This document shows positions 25,914-35,304 of a DNA stretch of 64,000 bases, piece by piece; within the stretch, counting starts at the first letter, position 1; every line of letters begins with the position of its first letter. The notes under the pieces were generated by a model. It did not search any database and had not been told where the DNA came from. It saw only the letters and a program-made list of their open reading frames with translations. Both the position numbers and the translations under genes were made by a program. Origin of the DNA: an uncultured Erythrobacter sp. (GTDB taxonomy: Bacteria > Pseudomonadota > Alphaproteobacteria > Sphingomonadales > Sphingomonadaceae); NCBI GenBank assembly GCA_937969505.1, contig CALBWA010000007.1:120321-184320 (forward strand). Direction: 5' to 3'.

Positions 25914-27401
25914 TCAGCCCATGTTTTCCAGTTTCTTGGCGCGGCGGCGCTCTGCCGACGATCCAATGCCGATGGCTTCGCGATATTTGGCCACTGTTCG
26001 TCGGGCAAGGTCAAACCCTTCACCCTTCAATATGTCGACCAGTTTCTGATCAGACAGGATGGTCTTTATCGTTTCAGTATCAATCAGTGCCTTGATCCGC
26101 GCCTTGACGGCTTCAGAGCTGGCACCTTCGCCGTCAGCGCCTTCGCCGGTCCGGCCGACACCGCTGGTGAAAAAGTACTTCAGTTCAAAGCAACCCCGGT
26201 CGCAGTGCAGAAACTTATTGCTGGTGACGCGGCTGATCGTGCTTTCATGCATATCGATCTCCTCTGCCACTTCGCGCAGAGTCAGCGGCTTGAGCTCTGA
26301 AACGCCACGACGGAAAAACCCGTCTTGCCGCTTCACGATTTCAGCCGCCGTCTTGAGAATGGTCTTTTGCCGCTGGTCCAGCGCCTTGATCAGCCAATTG
26401 GCATCGGCCAGCTTTTCGCGCAGCCATTGATGGGCCTGCTTGTCCGGGCTCCCGTCGCGCAATTCAACATAATAGGGGCGATTGACGATCAGGCGGGGCA
26501 GGGTTGCCTCATTAATGCGGATATCCCAGTCACCATCCTCGGCCGTGGTCAGCAAAACGTCGGGCACCACCGCGCTGGCAGCGCTGCTGCCAAAGGCGAG
26601 GCCAGGCTTGGGATCGAACTGCCGCAATTCTCCCAGCATGTCGGTGAAATCCTCGTCATCGACATCGCACATGCGGCGCAGGCGAGCGAATTCGCCGCGA
26701 GCCACCAGTTCCAGATTGTCGATCAATCGCGCCATGCATGGATCATATCGATCCAGCTCGCGCGCCTGAATGGCAAGGCATTCACTGAGCGAGCGGGCCC
26801 CAACACCGCTGGGGTCAAGCGATTGGACAAGCGTCAGTGCCCGCTGCGTCTCGGCCATGCCTACCCCCAGGTCCTGCGCCACTTCGGCAAGATCAAATCC
26901 AAGATAACCCGCCTCGTCCAGCAGGCCGATAATGTGGCGCGCGACAAACTCCTCGCGTTGATCGCCTGCAACAGCGCCGACTTGCCCGCCCAGATGCTCC
27001 GCCAGCGTTATTTCAGGAGAACTCATCGCTTCGATGCCGGTATATTCTGACGTGTCGCCTGCATGAGCGCCGGCAGCGCCCCAGTCGCCATCGCCCGTGT
27101 CCCGGTCGCGGTCGATGCTTGCGATATCGATATCAAGAGGCTTTTCCACCTCACCTTGCGTTTGCCCGATCAGCTGGTCGGCGGTGAATTCTTCGCGCGG
27201 GATGTCGTCAGCTTCGCCCTCACCGGCATCTTCGCGCGTAACACTGCCAGCCTCAAGCAAGGGATTGGCTTCCAGCGCATCGCCGATGAAGGCTTCAATT
27301 TCCAGATTCGACAACGCAAGCAGCTTGATCGCCTGCTGCAGCTGCGGCGTCATGACCAGCGATTGGGATTGTCTCAGATCAAGGCGGGGGCTGAGCGCCA
27401 T
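25914..27401 (-). CDS. rpoN: RNA polymerase sigma-54 factor
   Basis: 495-residue sigma-54. Region I is the Gln/Leu-rich N-terminus (LDLRQSQSLVMTPQLQQAIKLLALSN), followed by an acidic region II, the core-binding domain, the helix-turn-helix (LREVAEEIDMHESTISRVTSNK) and the RpoN box ARRTVAKYR at 466-474 that reads the -24 promoter element. It needs AAA activators to open promoters for nitrogen, motility or stress genes. It lies 35 bases downstream of lptB in the same direction, the standard lptB-rpoN order. Confidence 0.96.
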   Translation of the reverse strand: MALSPRLDLRQSQSLVMTPQLQQAIKLLALSNLEIEAFIGDALEANPLLEAGSVTREDAGEGEADDIPREEFTADQLIGQTQGEVEKPLDIDIASIDRDRDTGDGDWGAAGAHAGDTSEYTGIEAMSSPEITLAEHLGGQVGAVAGDQREEFVARHIIGLLDEAGYLGFDLAEVAQDLGVGMAETQRALTLVQSLDPSGVGARSLSECLAIQARELDRYDPCMARLIDNLELVARGEFARLRRMCDVDDEDFTDMLGELRQFDPKPGLAFGSSAASAVVPDVLLTTAEDGDWDIRINEATLPRLIVNRPYYVELRDGSPDKQAHQWLREKLADANWLIKALDQRQKTILKTAAEIVKRQDGFFRRGVSELKPLTLREVAEEIDMHESTISRVTSNKFLHCDRGCFELKYFFTSGVGRTGEGADGEGASSEAVKARIKALIDTETIKTILSDQKLVDILKGEGFDLARRTVAKYREAIGIGSSAERRRAKKLENMG

Positions 27402-27436
27402 TGTTACTTATTCCAGCCGCAAAAAATGAGCATTAG

Positions 27437-28231
27437 TCAAAGGGTGAAATTCTCGCCCAGATACAACCGCTTCACATTTTCATCGGCCACCAGCGCCTCG
27501 GGCGAACCCGAGAACAGAACCTGGCCGCCATAGATAATGCAGGCGCGGTCAACGATATCCAGCGTCTCGCGGACGTTATGGTCGGTGATCAGCACGCCGA
27601 TGCCGCGTCCCTTGAGGTCCTTCACAAGATCGCGGATGTCGCTGATCGAAAGCGGGTCAATTCCGGCAAACGGTTCATCAAGCAGCATGATTGAAGGCTT
27701 GGCAGCCAATGCACGGGCGATCTCGCATCGCCGACGCTCACCACCCGAAAGCGCCATCGCCGGGCTTTCGCGCAGGCGCGTCAGGCCAAATTCGCCGAGC
27801 AACCTCTCTAGCTCAGCCGCACGTGTGTCGCTATCAGGCTCGACCATCTCGAGCACTGAATTGATGTTCTGTTCAACCGTCATGCCGCGAAAGATGCTGG
27901 TTTCCTGTGGCAGATAGCCAAGGCCCAGAATGGCGCGGCGATACATCGGCAACTTGGTCACATCCTCGCCATCCATGAGGATTCGACCCGAATCGGGCCG
28001 CACCAGCCCCATGATGGAATAAAAGCATGTCGTTTTGCCGGCGCCATTGGGGCCCAGCAGACCAAGCACTTCGCCCTTGGCCACCGATAGAGATATATCG
28101 GTCAAAATGGCGCGTTTGTCATAGCTCTTGGCTATCGAGACAACCTCGAGTCCGTCAGATGTCAGGATATCTTGTGCTGCGTTCTCAGCATCATGGGGTA
28201 CATGGTCGGTCGCGGTGTCAGTGTCGCTCAT
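27437..28231 (-). CDS. lptB: LPS-export ABC transporter ATPase LptB
   Basis: 264-residue ABC ATPase. Walker A is GPNGAGKTT (60-68), signature LSGGE (161-165), Walker B IMLLDEP with D185/E186, and the switch is TDHN. About 25 acidic N-terminal residues precede the usual LptB start. With LptF/G it powers extraction of LPS from the inner membrane. The usual upstream partners lptC and lptA are absent here; a divergent unrelated membrane gene lies upstream. Sphingomonads use glycosphingolipids in place of some or all LPS, so the exported lipid may differ. Confidence 0.93.
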   Translation of the reverse strand: MSDTDTATDHVPHDAENAAQDILTSDGLEVVSIAKSYDKRAILTDISLSVAKGEVLGLLGPNGAGKTTCFYSIMGLVRPDSGRILMDGEDVTKLPMYRRAILGLGYLPQETSIFRGMTVEQNINSVLEMVEPDSDTRAAELERLLGEFGLTRLRESPAMALSGGERRRCEIARALAAKPSIMLLDEPFAGIDPLSISDIRDLVKDLKGRGIGVLITDHNVRETLDIVDRACIIYGGQVLFSGSPEALVADENVKRLYLGENFTL

Positions 28232-28400
28232 GGTATGGTTTTAGCAGCGAGAGCCTGCCAGAAAAGCCCCAATCACGATTTTGGCAGGATTTGTGCATGG
28301 CTGTTGCGGGACGGACTCTAGCGCATCAAAGTTACTACCCTTGCCAGAACACTCCGGTTTTGAAATACTCCGATCCGAGAGGAACTTGGGGAAGCTGCCA

Positions 28401-28763
28401 ATGAACGACGTTCTATCGAAAGAGCGTAAAGCGTACGTGCATCGCCGCGACTGGCGCAAAAGTATGAGCGATAATGTCGCCTATGCGCTGCTGGTCTATA
28501 CTGGTCTGCAAATCTGGGTGACGGTCAAAGCGTTGAAGGCGGGGTCGGATTCCATTCTACCCTATCTTGCTTTGGTGGTTCTGGTGGCAGGTATCATCCC
28601 GGCCTGCCGATGGTTTGAGCGGCGCTGGCGTGATCTCAGTGATGATGAGGCACATGATCAGGCGCTGTCCGGCGCTTTCCGGGCTGATCAGATCAAACTC
28701 TGGTTGCTGGCGATCGGTTTGCCTTTCGTGCTGACCGGGCTTTACATGCTGGTCACTTCCTAA
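28401..28763 (+). CDS. Hypothetical membrane protein
   Basis: 120 residues with three hydrophobic segments (about 27-44, 55-70 and 98-118) separated by charged loops (EERRWRDLSDDEAHDQ-like). No family is recognised with confidence. The ATG at 28401 is preceded by GAGGAACTTGGGGAAG, a plausible ribosome-binding region, and gives a start right after the lptB divergent promoter. The frame extends further upstream, but without a sensible start. Confidence 0.62.
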   Translation: MNDVLSKERKAYVHRRDWRKSMSDNVAYALLVYTGLQIWVTVKALKAGSDSILPYLALVVLVAGIIPACRWFERRWRDLSDDEAHDQALSGAFRADQIKLWLLAIGLPFVLTGLYMLVTS

Positions 28764-28850
28764 ACGCCAACTCCGCTGCGGGAACCGCAACACCACCTCA
28801 TACGCTGAATAAGCTGAAGACGGCGTTTTTGGTAAGGCCGCACAGCAGGG

Positions 28851-30326
28851 GTGCATGAATTGGGTGTTTCGAATTTTTCACCGAAAACAGTGTTGGCCAC
28901 CTTCTGGCTCACGCTTGCTGCAATCGCGCTTGGGCTGCTTCAAGCAGTGCCAGCGCATGCTCTGTTGCCAAGCACAGATGCAACCAGCGATGCGGCCAGT
29001 GACCCCGCCGCTGATCAGGCGATCGAAACCTCCCCTGTTGCTGACAGCGACGATCGGATTGCCGAGCGGATCAGCGACATTTTTGGCGAATTGCCTGCGT
29101 TCGAGAATGTCTCGGTCGAGGTAAGCAAAGGCGTTGTCGATCTGTCTGGCACCGTGCCCGATGCCGAGGCGATTGATCGTGCCGGCAATATTGCAGGTCG
29201 GGTAGCAGGCGTTGTGACGGTCGAAAATTCGCTCGAACGCGATCTTTCGGTTGAAGAAAATCTTTCGATCCTGGGCAAAATGTCCGAATTCGCCAACGAC
29301 TTGGTGGCCTTCCTCCCATTGTTGCTGGTGTCGGCCATTGTGGCTGCAATTATCGGAGGCGCAGGTTATCTGATCGCCGGGTTTGCCGGTTTCTGGAACT
29401 GGATCGCGCCCAACCGTTTCCTGGCCGATCTGGTGCGTAGCGCGATCAGATTTGCCTTTGTCATTGGGGGTCTTGTGATCGCACTCGACATGCTGGGCGC
29501 CGGGGCCTTGCTGGGTGCAGTGCTCGGCGGGGCCGGGGTAATCGGTATCGCGCTGGGTTTTGCCATGCGCGACACCATCGAGAATTATGTCGCCTCGCTG
29601 ATGCTCAGTCTGCGCCAGCCTTTCCGGGCCAATGATCATGTCCTGATCGATACGCAGGAAGGCCGCGTGATCCGCCTTACCAGCAGGGCGACCGTATTGA
29701 TGACTCTGGACGGCAACCATTTACGTATCCCCAACAGCCAGGTCTTCAAGGCCATCATCCTCAACTACACCCGCAATCCGCAGCGGCGTTTTGAATTCGA
29801 GCTTGGCATTGATGCAGACGATGATCCGCGCGCGGCCATCGCATTGGGCGCGAAGGTGTTGTCCGATTTGCCGTTCGTGCTGAACCAACCCGAACCGACC
29901 GCCCGGGTCGCGCAGGTGGGCGATTCAAACATTGGCATCATTTTCCTGGGCTGGGTGGATCAGCGCGAGGCGGACTGGAACAAGTCGCGCAGTGTCGCCA
30001 TCGCAGCGGTGAAGGAAGCGTTGGAGGATGCAGGCTTTGCCCTGCCAGAACCGATCTATCGTCTGCGCTTTGATGGCCGGACCGATCCGCTGCCGATTGG
30101 CAACAGCGCTCAGCTGATGGAACAGTCTGAGGCTGCAGCACCGTCACCAGCGCCGCCACCAGCACCGGCGCCCAAATCCAAACAAGTCAGCCCCGACCCT
30201 GCGCCTTCAGCGCAAGCTGACGATGTCAGACCAGAAAGCGAAGTGGCCGATATGGTGGAGACTGAACGTCAAAGCGATCCGGACCAAGCAAACGATCTGC
30301 TCGATAGCAACCGCCCGGTCGAATAA
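28851..30326 (+). CDS. BON-domain MscS-family mechanosensitive channel
   Basis: 491 residues: signal peptide (to about residue 38, ending PAHA), a BON domain (about 68-125, VSVEVSKGVVDLSGTVPDAEAIDRAG) predicted to bind lipid surfaces in the periplasm, three transmembrane helices, the MscS pore region GVIGIALGFAMRDTIENYVASLMLSLRQPF and beta domain, then a Pro/Ala-rich and acidic cytoplasmic tail of about 75 residues. The start is uncertain: GTG 28851, TTG 28860 or GTG 28866; none has an ideal ribosome-binding site. A periplasmic BON sensor joined to a channel is known in alphaproteobacteria but uncharacterised. Confidence 0.82.
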   Translation: MHELGVSNFSPKTVLATFWLTLAAIALGLLQAVPAHALLPSTDATSDAASDPAADQAIETSPVADSDDRIAERISDIFGELPAFENVSVEVSKGVVDLSGTVPDAEAIDRAGNIAGRVAGVVTVENSLERDLSVEENLSILGKMSEFANDLVAFLPLLLVSAIVAAIIGGAGYLIAGFAGFWNWIAPNRFLADLVRSAIRFAFVIGGLVIALDMLGAGALLGAVLGGAGVIGIALGFAMRDTIENYVASLMLSLRQPFRANDHVLIDTQEGRVIRLTSRATVLMTLDGNHLRIPNSQVFKAIILNYTRNPQRRFEFELGIDADDDPRAAIALGAKVLSDLPFVLNQPEPTARVAQVGDSNIGIIFLGWVDQREADWNKSRSVAIAAVKEALEDAGFALPEPIYRLRFDGRTDPLPIGNSAQLMEQSEAAAPSPAPPPAPAPKSKQVSPDPAPSAQADDVRPESEVADMVETERQSDPDQANDLLDSNRPVE

Positions 30327-30370
30327 GACTACAGATCAACCCTGCCAATCAGGACCGTCGGGGGCAGGCC

Positions 30371-30898
30371 TTAATGGCCAGCCCGCTCAATCGCCTCAAT
30401 CACGATCTGCCGAGCTTCGGCGGCATCGCCCCATTTTCCGATCCGGACCCATTTTTCGGCTTCCAGATCTTTGTAATGGGTAAAGAAGTGTTCGATCTGC
30501 TGGAAGATGATCGAGGGCAAGTCCTTCGTTTCACCTACGTCTGAGTAATAGGGGAACGTTGTGTCAACCGGCACACAAATCAGCTTCTCATCGCCGCCAT
30601 GTTCGTCTTCCAGATTGAGAACGCCAATCGGGCGAGAGCGCACGACGCAGCCGGGGATGAACGGACTGCGCGCGATCACCAGTGCATCCAGCGGATCACC
30701 ATCGGGCGAAAGCGTGTGCGGGATGAAACCATAATTGGCCGGATACCGCATCGGCGTGTGCAAAATGCGATCCACGAACAGCGCGCCCGATGCCTTGTCG
30801 AATTCATACTTCACCGGCTCGCCCCCGGTGGGAACTTCAATGATGACGTTCAGGTCTTCAGGTGGATTGCTGCCGGTGGGGATATTTTCGATACGCAT
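30371..30898 (-). CDS. ppa: Inorganic pyrophosphatase
   Basis: 175-residue family I soluble pyrophosphatase, a hexameric Mg-dependent enzyme that drives biosynthesis by hydrolysing PPi. The metal site signature DGDPLDALV (D66, D68, D71) is intact, as are YPANYGFIP and the later EHFFTHYKDLE. The gene lies between two plus-strand genes and probably forms its own unit. Length is exactly that of the bacterial family. Confidence 0.96.
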   Translation of the reverse strand: MRIENIPTGSNPPEDLNVIIEVPTGGEPVKYEFDKASGALFVDRILHTPMRYPANYGFIPHTLSPDGDPLDALVIARSPFIPGCVVRSRPIGVLNLEDEHGGDEKLICVPVDTTFPYYSDVGETKDLPSIIFQQIEHFFTHYKDLEAEKWVRIGKWGDAAEARQIVIEAIERAGH

Positions 30899-31018
30899 AG
30901 ATGATACTCAATTGCGGTGCCTCCCTCTCCCCAAACAGGCACCTGGTTTGCTTATGCCGCGCCCCTAGCGGTTCACTCGCCATTGCGAAAGGCCTTCCTT
31001 GCCCCTAATCGCAGCGGC

Positions 31019-32272
31019 ATGAGCAAGAACACACCGAAAGCCATACGCGGCACGCAAGACATCTTTGGTTCTGATGCCGATGCCTTTGCCCATGTGGTCG
31101 ATACATTCGAGCGTGTACGCAAACTGTACCGGTTTCGCCGGATCGAAATGCCGGTGTTCGAAAAAACCGAAGTGTTTGCCCGGTCGCTTGGCGAAACCAC
31201 CGATGTCGTGTCCAAGGAAATGTATTCGTTCGAGGACCGCGGTGGCGACTCTCTGACATTGCGCCCGGAATTCACCGCTGGCATTGCGCGCGCTTATCTG
31301 ACCAATGGTTGGCAGCAACATGCCCCGCTGAAGGTCGGCACGCATGGGCCGCTGTTCCGCTACGAGCGACCGCAGAAGGGCCGCTATCGCCAATTCCACC
31401 AGATCGATGCGGAGATCATCGGCGCCGGGGAGCCGCAGGCGGATGTGGAACTGCTCGCCATGGCGGACCAATTGCTGCGTGAACTGGGGATCCATGATGT
31501 GACGCTGCACCTCAACACACTGGGCGATGCTGACAGCCGCGAGGCATGGCGCGATGCGCTCGTCAAATACTTCCGCGCGGTGAAGGGTGATCTGTCCGAA
31601 GATTCGCAGGAGCGGCTGGAGAAAAACCCGCTGCGCATTCTCGACAGCAAGGATCGCAAGGACAAACCCTTTCTGCCCGATGCGCCCAAGATTGACGAGT
31701 TTCTATCCGATGAGGCGCGCACGTTTTTTGAGGCGGTTACCAGCGGGCTCGATGCAGCCGGCGTCAAATGGGTGCGCGCTGAAAGCCTGGTGCGCGGACT
31801 CGATTATTACCGTCACACGGCGTTTGAATTCATTCCGGACGAAGGCAGCGCCTCTGCCGACAAGCTGGGCAGTCAGAGCACCGTTCTGGGCGGCGGGCGC
31901 TATGACGGTCTGATCGAAAATCTGGGTGGCCCGGCAACGCCTGCGGTCGGCTGGGCGGCGGGCATTGAACGGCTGGCTATGCTTGTGGGTGAGCGCGACG
32001 CTGATATTGCAGATGTTAGCATTGCGGTGGAAAGTGACGATCTGATCAACACCGGAATTTCAGCAAACACAGCAATTAGAGCAGCAGGCTTCTCGACTGA
32101 GATCATTGCAACGGGCTCTCCTCGAAAACGGTTTGACAAGGCGGCGAAGGTCAATGCCAAGGTGCTACTTGGTATCTCCGCTCAAAATGGAGAAACTGTC
32201 TTTAATCTTCGGTCCGCACCAGGGGTTGAAGAATACGAGCGTATCGAAGCGATCCTCAAGAAGTTGAGGTGA
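31019..32272 (+). CDS. hisS: Histidyl-tRNA synthetase
   Basis: 417-residue class II aminoacyl-tRNA synthetase. Motif 1 and the [13 protein letters not shown] loop, motif 2 ([26 protein letters not shown]), the histidine-specific [13 protein letters not shown] and motif 3 ([15 protein letters not shown]) are all present, followed by the anticodon-binding domain. The ATG at 31019 gives the standard N-terminus ([11 protein letters not shown] close to the start). The last 200 bases are somewhat more AT-rich than the rest but remain in frame with normal family residues. Confidence 0.95.
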   Translation: MSKNTPKAIRGTQDIFGSDADAFAHVVDTFERVRKLYRFRRIEMPVFEKTEVFARSLGETTDVVSKEMYSFEDRGGDSLTLRPEFTAGIARAYLTNGWQQHAPLKVGTHGPLFRYERPQKGRYRQFHQIDAEIIGAGEPQADVELLAMADQLLRELGIHDVTLHLNTLGDADSREAWRDALVKYFRAVKGDLSEDSQERLEKNPLRILDSKDRKDKPFLPDAPKIDEFLSDEARTFFEAVTSGLDAAGVKWVRAESLVRGLDYYRHTAFEFIPDEGSASADKLGSQSTVLGGGRYDGLIENLGGPATPAVGWAAGIERLAMLVGERDADIADVSIAVESDDLINTGISANTAIRAAGFSTEIIATGSPRKRFDKAAKVNAKVLLGISAQNGETVFNLRSAPGVEEYERIEAILKKLR

Positions 32273-32303
32273 CGCAACTACTTCGCGAAAACCCATTGTG
32301 TCT

Positions 32304-32384
32304 CCCCGGACCTGATCCGGGGTCCAGCTTCCTTTTTACCAAGACGCGTTTAAAGAAGCGGGATGCCGGATCGCGGTCCGGCAT
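32304..32384. repeat. Pair of REP-like palindromes between hisS and prfA
   Basis: Two GC-rich palindromes 40 bases apart: CCCCGGA-CCTGA-TCCGGGG (32304-32322) and ATGCCGGA-TCGCGG-TCCGGCAT (32363-32384). Wording such as CCGGACCTGATCCGGGGTCC resembles dispersed palindromic elements of alphaproteobacterial intergenic regions. The two units are similar but not identical and face each other. Could act as transcript end or mRNA stabiliser. Confidence 0.6.
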
Positions 32385-32404
32385 GACGAGATAGAAACGA
32401 GCAC

Positions 32405-33472
32405 ATGCAAATACCCGCCGAACGCCTTGATCAAATCGCGCATCGCTTTGCCGAGCTGGAAGCGCGCATGGCCTCTGGCACGCTGGAAGGCGATGAATTC
32501 GTGCAGGCCAGTCGCGACTACGCCGAGCTGGAACCGGTCGCCAAGGTGGCAGCCGATGTGAAGGCAATGCGCGAGGAAATCGCCGGGCTGGAAGAGATGC
32601 TCGCTGATCCTGAAATGAAGGCCATGGCCGAGGACGAGCTGGCCGATATTCGCACGCGCTTGCCCGATGCCGAACGCCAGCTGGCGGTGGCAATGCTGCC
32701 GCGCGATTCGGCCGATGCCAAGCCTGCAATGCTCGAAATTCGCGCGGGTACGGGCGGCGACGAAGCCGGTCTGTTCGCGGGCGATCTGTTCCGCATGTAC
32801 GAACGGTTTGCTGCAGAGCAGGGGTGGAAGGTCGAGCCTGTCAGCATGAACGCCAGCGAGGTTGGCGGCTTCAAGGAAATCGTCGCCAATATCAAGGGCA
32901 GCGGCGTGTTCGCCAAGCTGAAGTTTGAAAGCGGGGTGCACCGTGTGCAGCGCGTGCCGGTCACCGAAAGCGGGGGCCGCATTCACACCTCTGCAGCGAC
33001 GGTTGCAGTGTTACCTGAACCCGATGAAGTCGATGTCCATATCGATCCGACCGACCTCAAGATCGATACCTATCGCGCCAGCGGTGCGGGCGGCCAGCAC
33101 GTCAACACCACTGACAGCGCAATCCGCATTACGCATGAGCCGAGTGGGCTTGTGGTCACCTGCCAAGACGGGCGCAGCCAGCACAAGAACAAGGAAAAGG
33201 CGATGCAGGTCCTGCGCGTACGGCTTTATGAACAGCAGCGCGATGCTGCGCAGGGTGCCGAGGCCGAAGCGCGCAAGGCGATGGTGGGCAGTGGCGATCG
33301 TTCTGAACGCATTCGGACTTACAATTTCCCTCAAGGCCGGGTGACCGATCACCGTATTGGGCTCACTCTGCACAAGCTGGACGAGATCATCGCCGGGTCG
33401 GGCCTAGGCGAGCTGGTCGATGCCTTGATTGCCGAGGATGAGGCCAAGCGGCTGGCAGCTCTGGCGGAGTGA
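32405..33472 (+). CDS. prfA: Peptide chain release factor 1
   Basis: 355-residue class I release factor for UAA and UAG stops. The peptidyl-transferase motif GGQ is at 229-231 ([16 protein letters not shown]). The codon-recognition tripeptide is P185-V186-T187 ([14 protein letters not shown]), the alphaproteobacterial form of PxT. The stop codon overlaps the prmC start by 4 bases, so the factor and its methylase are coupled. The ATG at 32405 gives the usual N-terminus. Confidence 0.96.
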   Translation: MQIPAERLDQIAHRFAELEARMASGTLEGDEFVQASRDYAELEPVAKVAADVKAMREEIAGLEEMLADPEMKAMAEDELADIRTRLPDAERQLAVAMLPRDSADAKPAMLEIRAGTGGDEAGLFAGDLFRMYERFAAEQGWKVEPVSMNASEVGGFKEIVANIKGSGVFAKLKFESGVHRVQRVPVTESGGRIHTSAATVAVLPEPDEVDVHIDPTDLKIDTYRASGAGGQHVNTTDSAIRITHEPSGLVVTCQDGRSQHKNKEKAMQVLRVRLYEQQRDAAQGAEAEARKAMVGSGDRSERIRTYNFPQGRVTDHRIGLTLHKLDEIIAGSGLGELVDALIAEDEAKRLAALAE

Positions 33473-34299
33473 ATGTCGCGCAGGCCTTGCGTGCCGCGCA
33501 GGCGCGGTTGGAGGCGACTTCTGATACCGCTCGGCTCGATGCAGAATTGCTGATGGCCAATGCGCTGGGCATTTCCCGGTCCGATATGCTGCTGCGCCAT
33601 ATGACAGCACCTGCGCCAGAGAATTTCGAGGCGCTGATTTCGCGGCGTGCGCAGCATGAGCCGGTTGCCTATATTCTTGGCTCTGCGGAATTTTACGGGC
33701 GGGCCTTTGCCGTTAATCCAGCGGTGCTGATCCCGCGCAGCGATAGCGAAAGCGTTGTCGAACTGGCGCTGAAGCATGCTCCGGAAACCGGAAGAGTGCT
33801 CGATATGGGAACAGGTTCTGGCGCTCTTCTACTGACCATTCTTGCTGAACGCGATCAATGGTCCGGAATGGGCATTGATGCCAGCGCGCCTGCGCTGGAG
33901 GTGGCGCGCCAAAACGCTGGCCAATTGGGCCTTGCCGATCGGGTTTCACTCATGCTGGCAGATTGGACCAATCCCGGTTGGCACACAGATCTGGGCCGGT
34001 TTAATTTGGTAATCTGCAATCCACCCTATGTTGAAACCGGCGCTGCGCTGGATGCAGATGTCAGTCAATATGAGCCAGAATCGGCCCTGTTTGCCGGTCC
34101 ACAGGGATTGGATGATTACCGCATCATTATTCCACAACTTGGAAATTTACTGACAGAGACGGGGGTGGCCATCCTGGAGATCGGGCGAGATCAGGCCGAG
34201 ACCGTCGCAAAAATCGCCCATGAATCAGGATATTGTACCGAATTGACACGGGATCTGGCTGGCCGGCCCCGTGCGTTGCACTTATCGCAAGTAAAATAG
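33469..34299 (+). CDS. prmC: Release factor glutamine methyltransferase
   Basis: 276-residue SAM-dependent enzyme that methylates the glutamine of the GGQ motif of release factors. The SAM motif I is [10 protein letters not shown] (111-120), the catalytic NPPY is at 184-187, and [12 protein letters not shown] precedes as in HemK/PrmC. It starts with GTG overlapping the prfA stop; this coupling matches its substrate being encoded directly upstream. Confidence 0.95.
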   Translation: MNVAQALRAAQARLEATSDTARLDAELLMANALGISRSDMLLRHMTAPAPENFEALISRRAQHEPVAYILGSAEFYGRAFAVNPAVLIPRSDSESVVELALKHAPETGRVLDMGTGSGALLLTILAERDQWSGMGIDASAPALEVARQNAGQLGLADRVSLMLADWTNPGWHTDLGRFNLVICNPPYVETGAALDADVSQYEPESALFAGPQGLDDYRIIIPQLGNLLTETGVAILEIGRDQAETVAKIAHESGYCTELTRDLAGRPRALHLSQVK

Positions 34300-34544
34300 C
34301 GGAAAATGACGCAAGGGCTTGGCAAAGCCTATTTGCGCCGCTACCCCAATGCACAAGTCTCTGGTCTGCGCTGGTTCGCCGATCATTGAACTTAAGCTCC
34401 GCATCAAAACAATTCTGGCAGCAAGCAGCTGCAGCTGAATCATGCGGATGGGGTGCGTTACCCAGGAAGCGCATGCCCACCAAACAAATTTGAGGCCAAC
34501 GGGATGGTTTATCCCGCAGGGTCGTGGATGAGGAAGAATTTTCC

Positions 34545-35267
34545 TTGAATAACAATCGTAACAATCGTCGCCGCGGTCGCGGTAATCGCAATCAGCAAGG
34601 CGGCGGCGGTGGCAACCAGCTCAATCGTATCGACAGCAGGGCGCGGGGCAATGCGCCCCAACTGCTCGACAAATACAAGAAGCTGGCCCAGGACGCGCAA
34701 CACAATGGTGACCGGGTGCAGGCAGAATATTACCTGCAATTCGCCGATCACTATTTCCGCGTCATCGCTGACAATAAGGCGCGGCAGGACGAACAACGCG
34801 CCAAGCGTAATGACGAGCGCGAGCAGTCGGGCGATGATGAGAGCGATGATGGCGATGATCGTCGCCGTTCGCGCCGCGGTCGCAACCAGCGTGATAACCG
34901 TTCCGATAATCGCTCTGATAACCGTTCCGATAATCGGTCGGACAGCCGGTCGGATGATCAGAACGAAGGTCAGCCGGGCACCGAAGGCGAACCGATTTCT
35001 GGCGATGACAATTCCAGTGGTGAAGACAAGCCGGCCAAACCGCGCCGCAGCCGGTCAGAACGCCAGCCGCGCCGCAAGTCGCGCGATGATCAGGCCGGCA
35101 ATGACGCCACCAATGAAATCGATGCTTCGGCCTTGCCGCCCGCCATTGGCGTAAGCGACGAGCCGCAATCTGAAGGCGATGACAAACCTGCGCCCAAGCT
35201 GAAGCCGCGCCGGCCGCGTAAGCCAAAGGCAGATGGCGGTGATGACGAACTGCAAGCTGTCGGCTGA
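34545..35267 (+). CDS. DUF4167 family protein, predicted RNA-binding
   Basis: 240 residues. The N-terminal basic, Asn/Arg/Gly-rich stretch NNRRRGRGNRNQQ and the conserved core LNRIDSRARGNAPQLLDKYKKLAQDAQ ... EYYLQFADHYFRVI define DUF4167. The C-terminal half is low complexity: a DNRS unit repeated four times around residues 125-142, then alternating acidic and basic runs and an RPRKPK-type end, suggesting nucleic-acid binding and disorder. The start is a TTG at 34545: AGGAAG lies 8 bases before it, and homologues begin at NNNR. A GTG at 34524 is less likely. The 245 bases between prmC and this gene hold no gene I can support. Confidence 0.83.
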   Translation: MNNNRNNRRRGRGNRNQQGGGGGNQLNRIDSRARGNAPQLLDKYKKLAQDAQHNGDRVQAEYYLQFADHYFRVIADNKARQDEQRAKRNDEREQSGDDESDDGDDRRRSRRGRNQRDNRSDNRSDNRSDNRSDSRSDDQNEGQPGTEGEPISGDDNSSGEDKPAKPRRSRSERQPRRKSRDDQAGNDATNEIDASALPPAIGVSDEPQSEGDDKPAPKLKPRRPRKPKADGGDDELQAVG

Positions 35268-35304
35268 GCGCTGACTTTGCCATCGAGGGTGGGCAGGCGG
35301 CTTC

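Noticed and set aside
34300..34544. Small RNA or signal-recognition-particle RNA in the prmC-DUF4167 gap
   Set aside because: Short hairpins are present, but the conserved SRP RNA apical-loop bases and a terminator are missing.
34905..34950. Tandem repeat as a CRISPR or microsatellite array
   Set aside because: The short repeats lie in frame inside the DUF4167 gene and encode DNRS units; there are no spacers.
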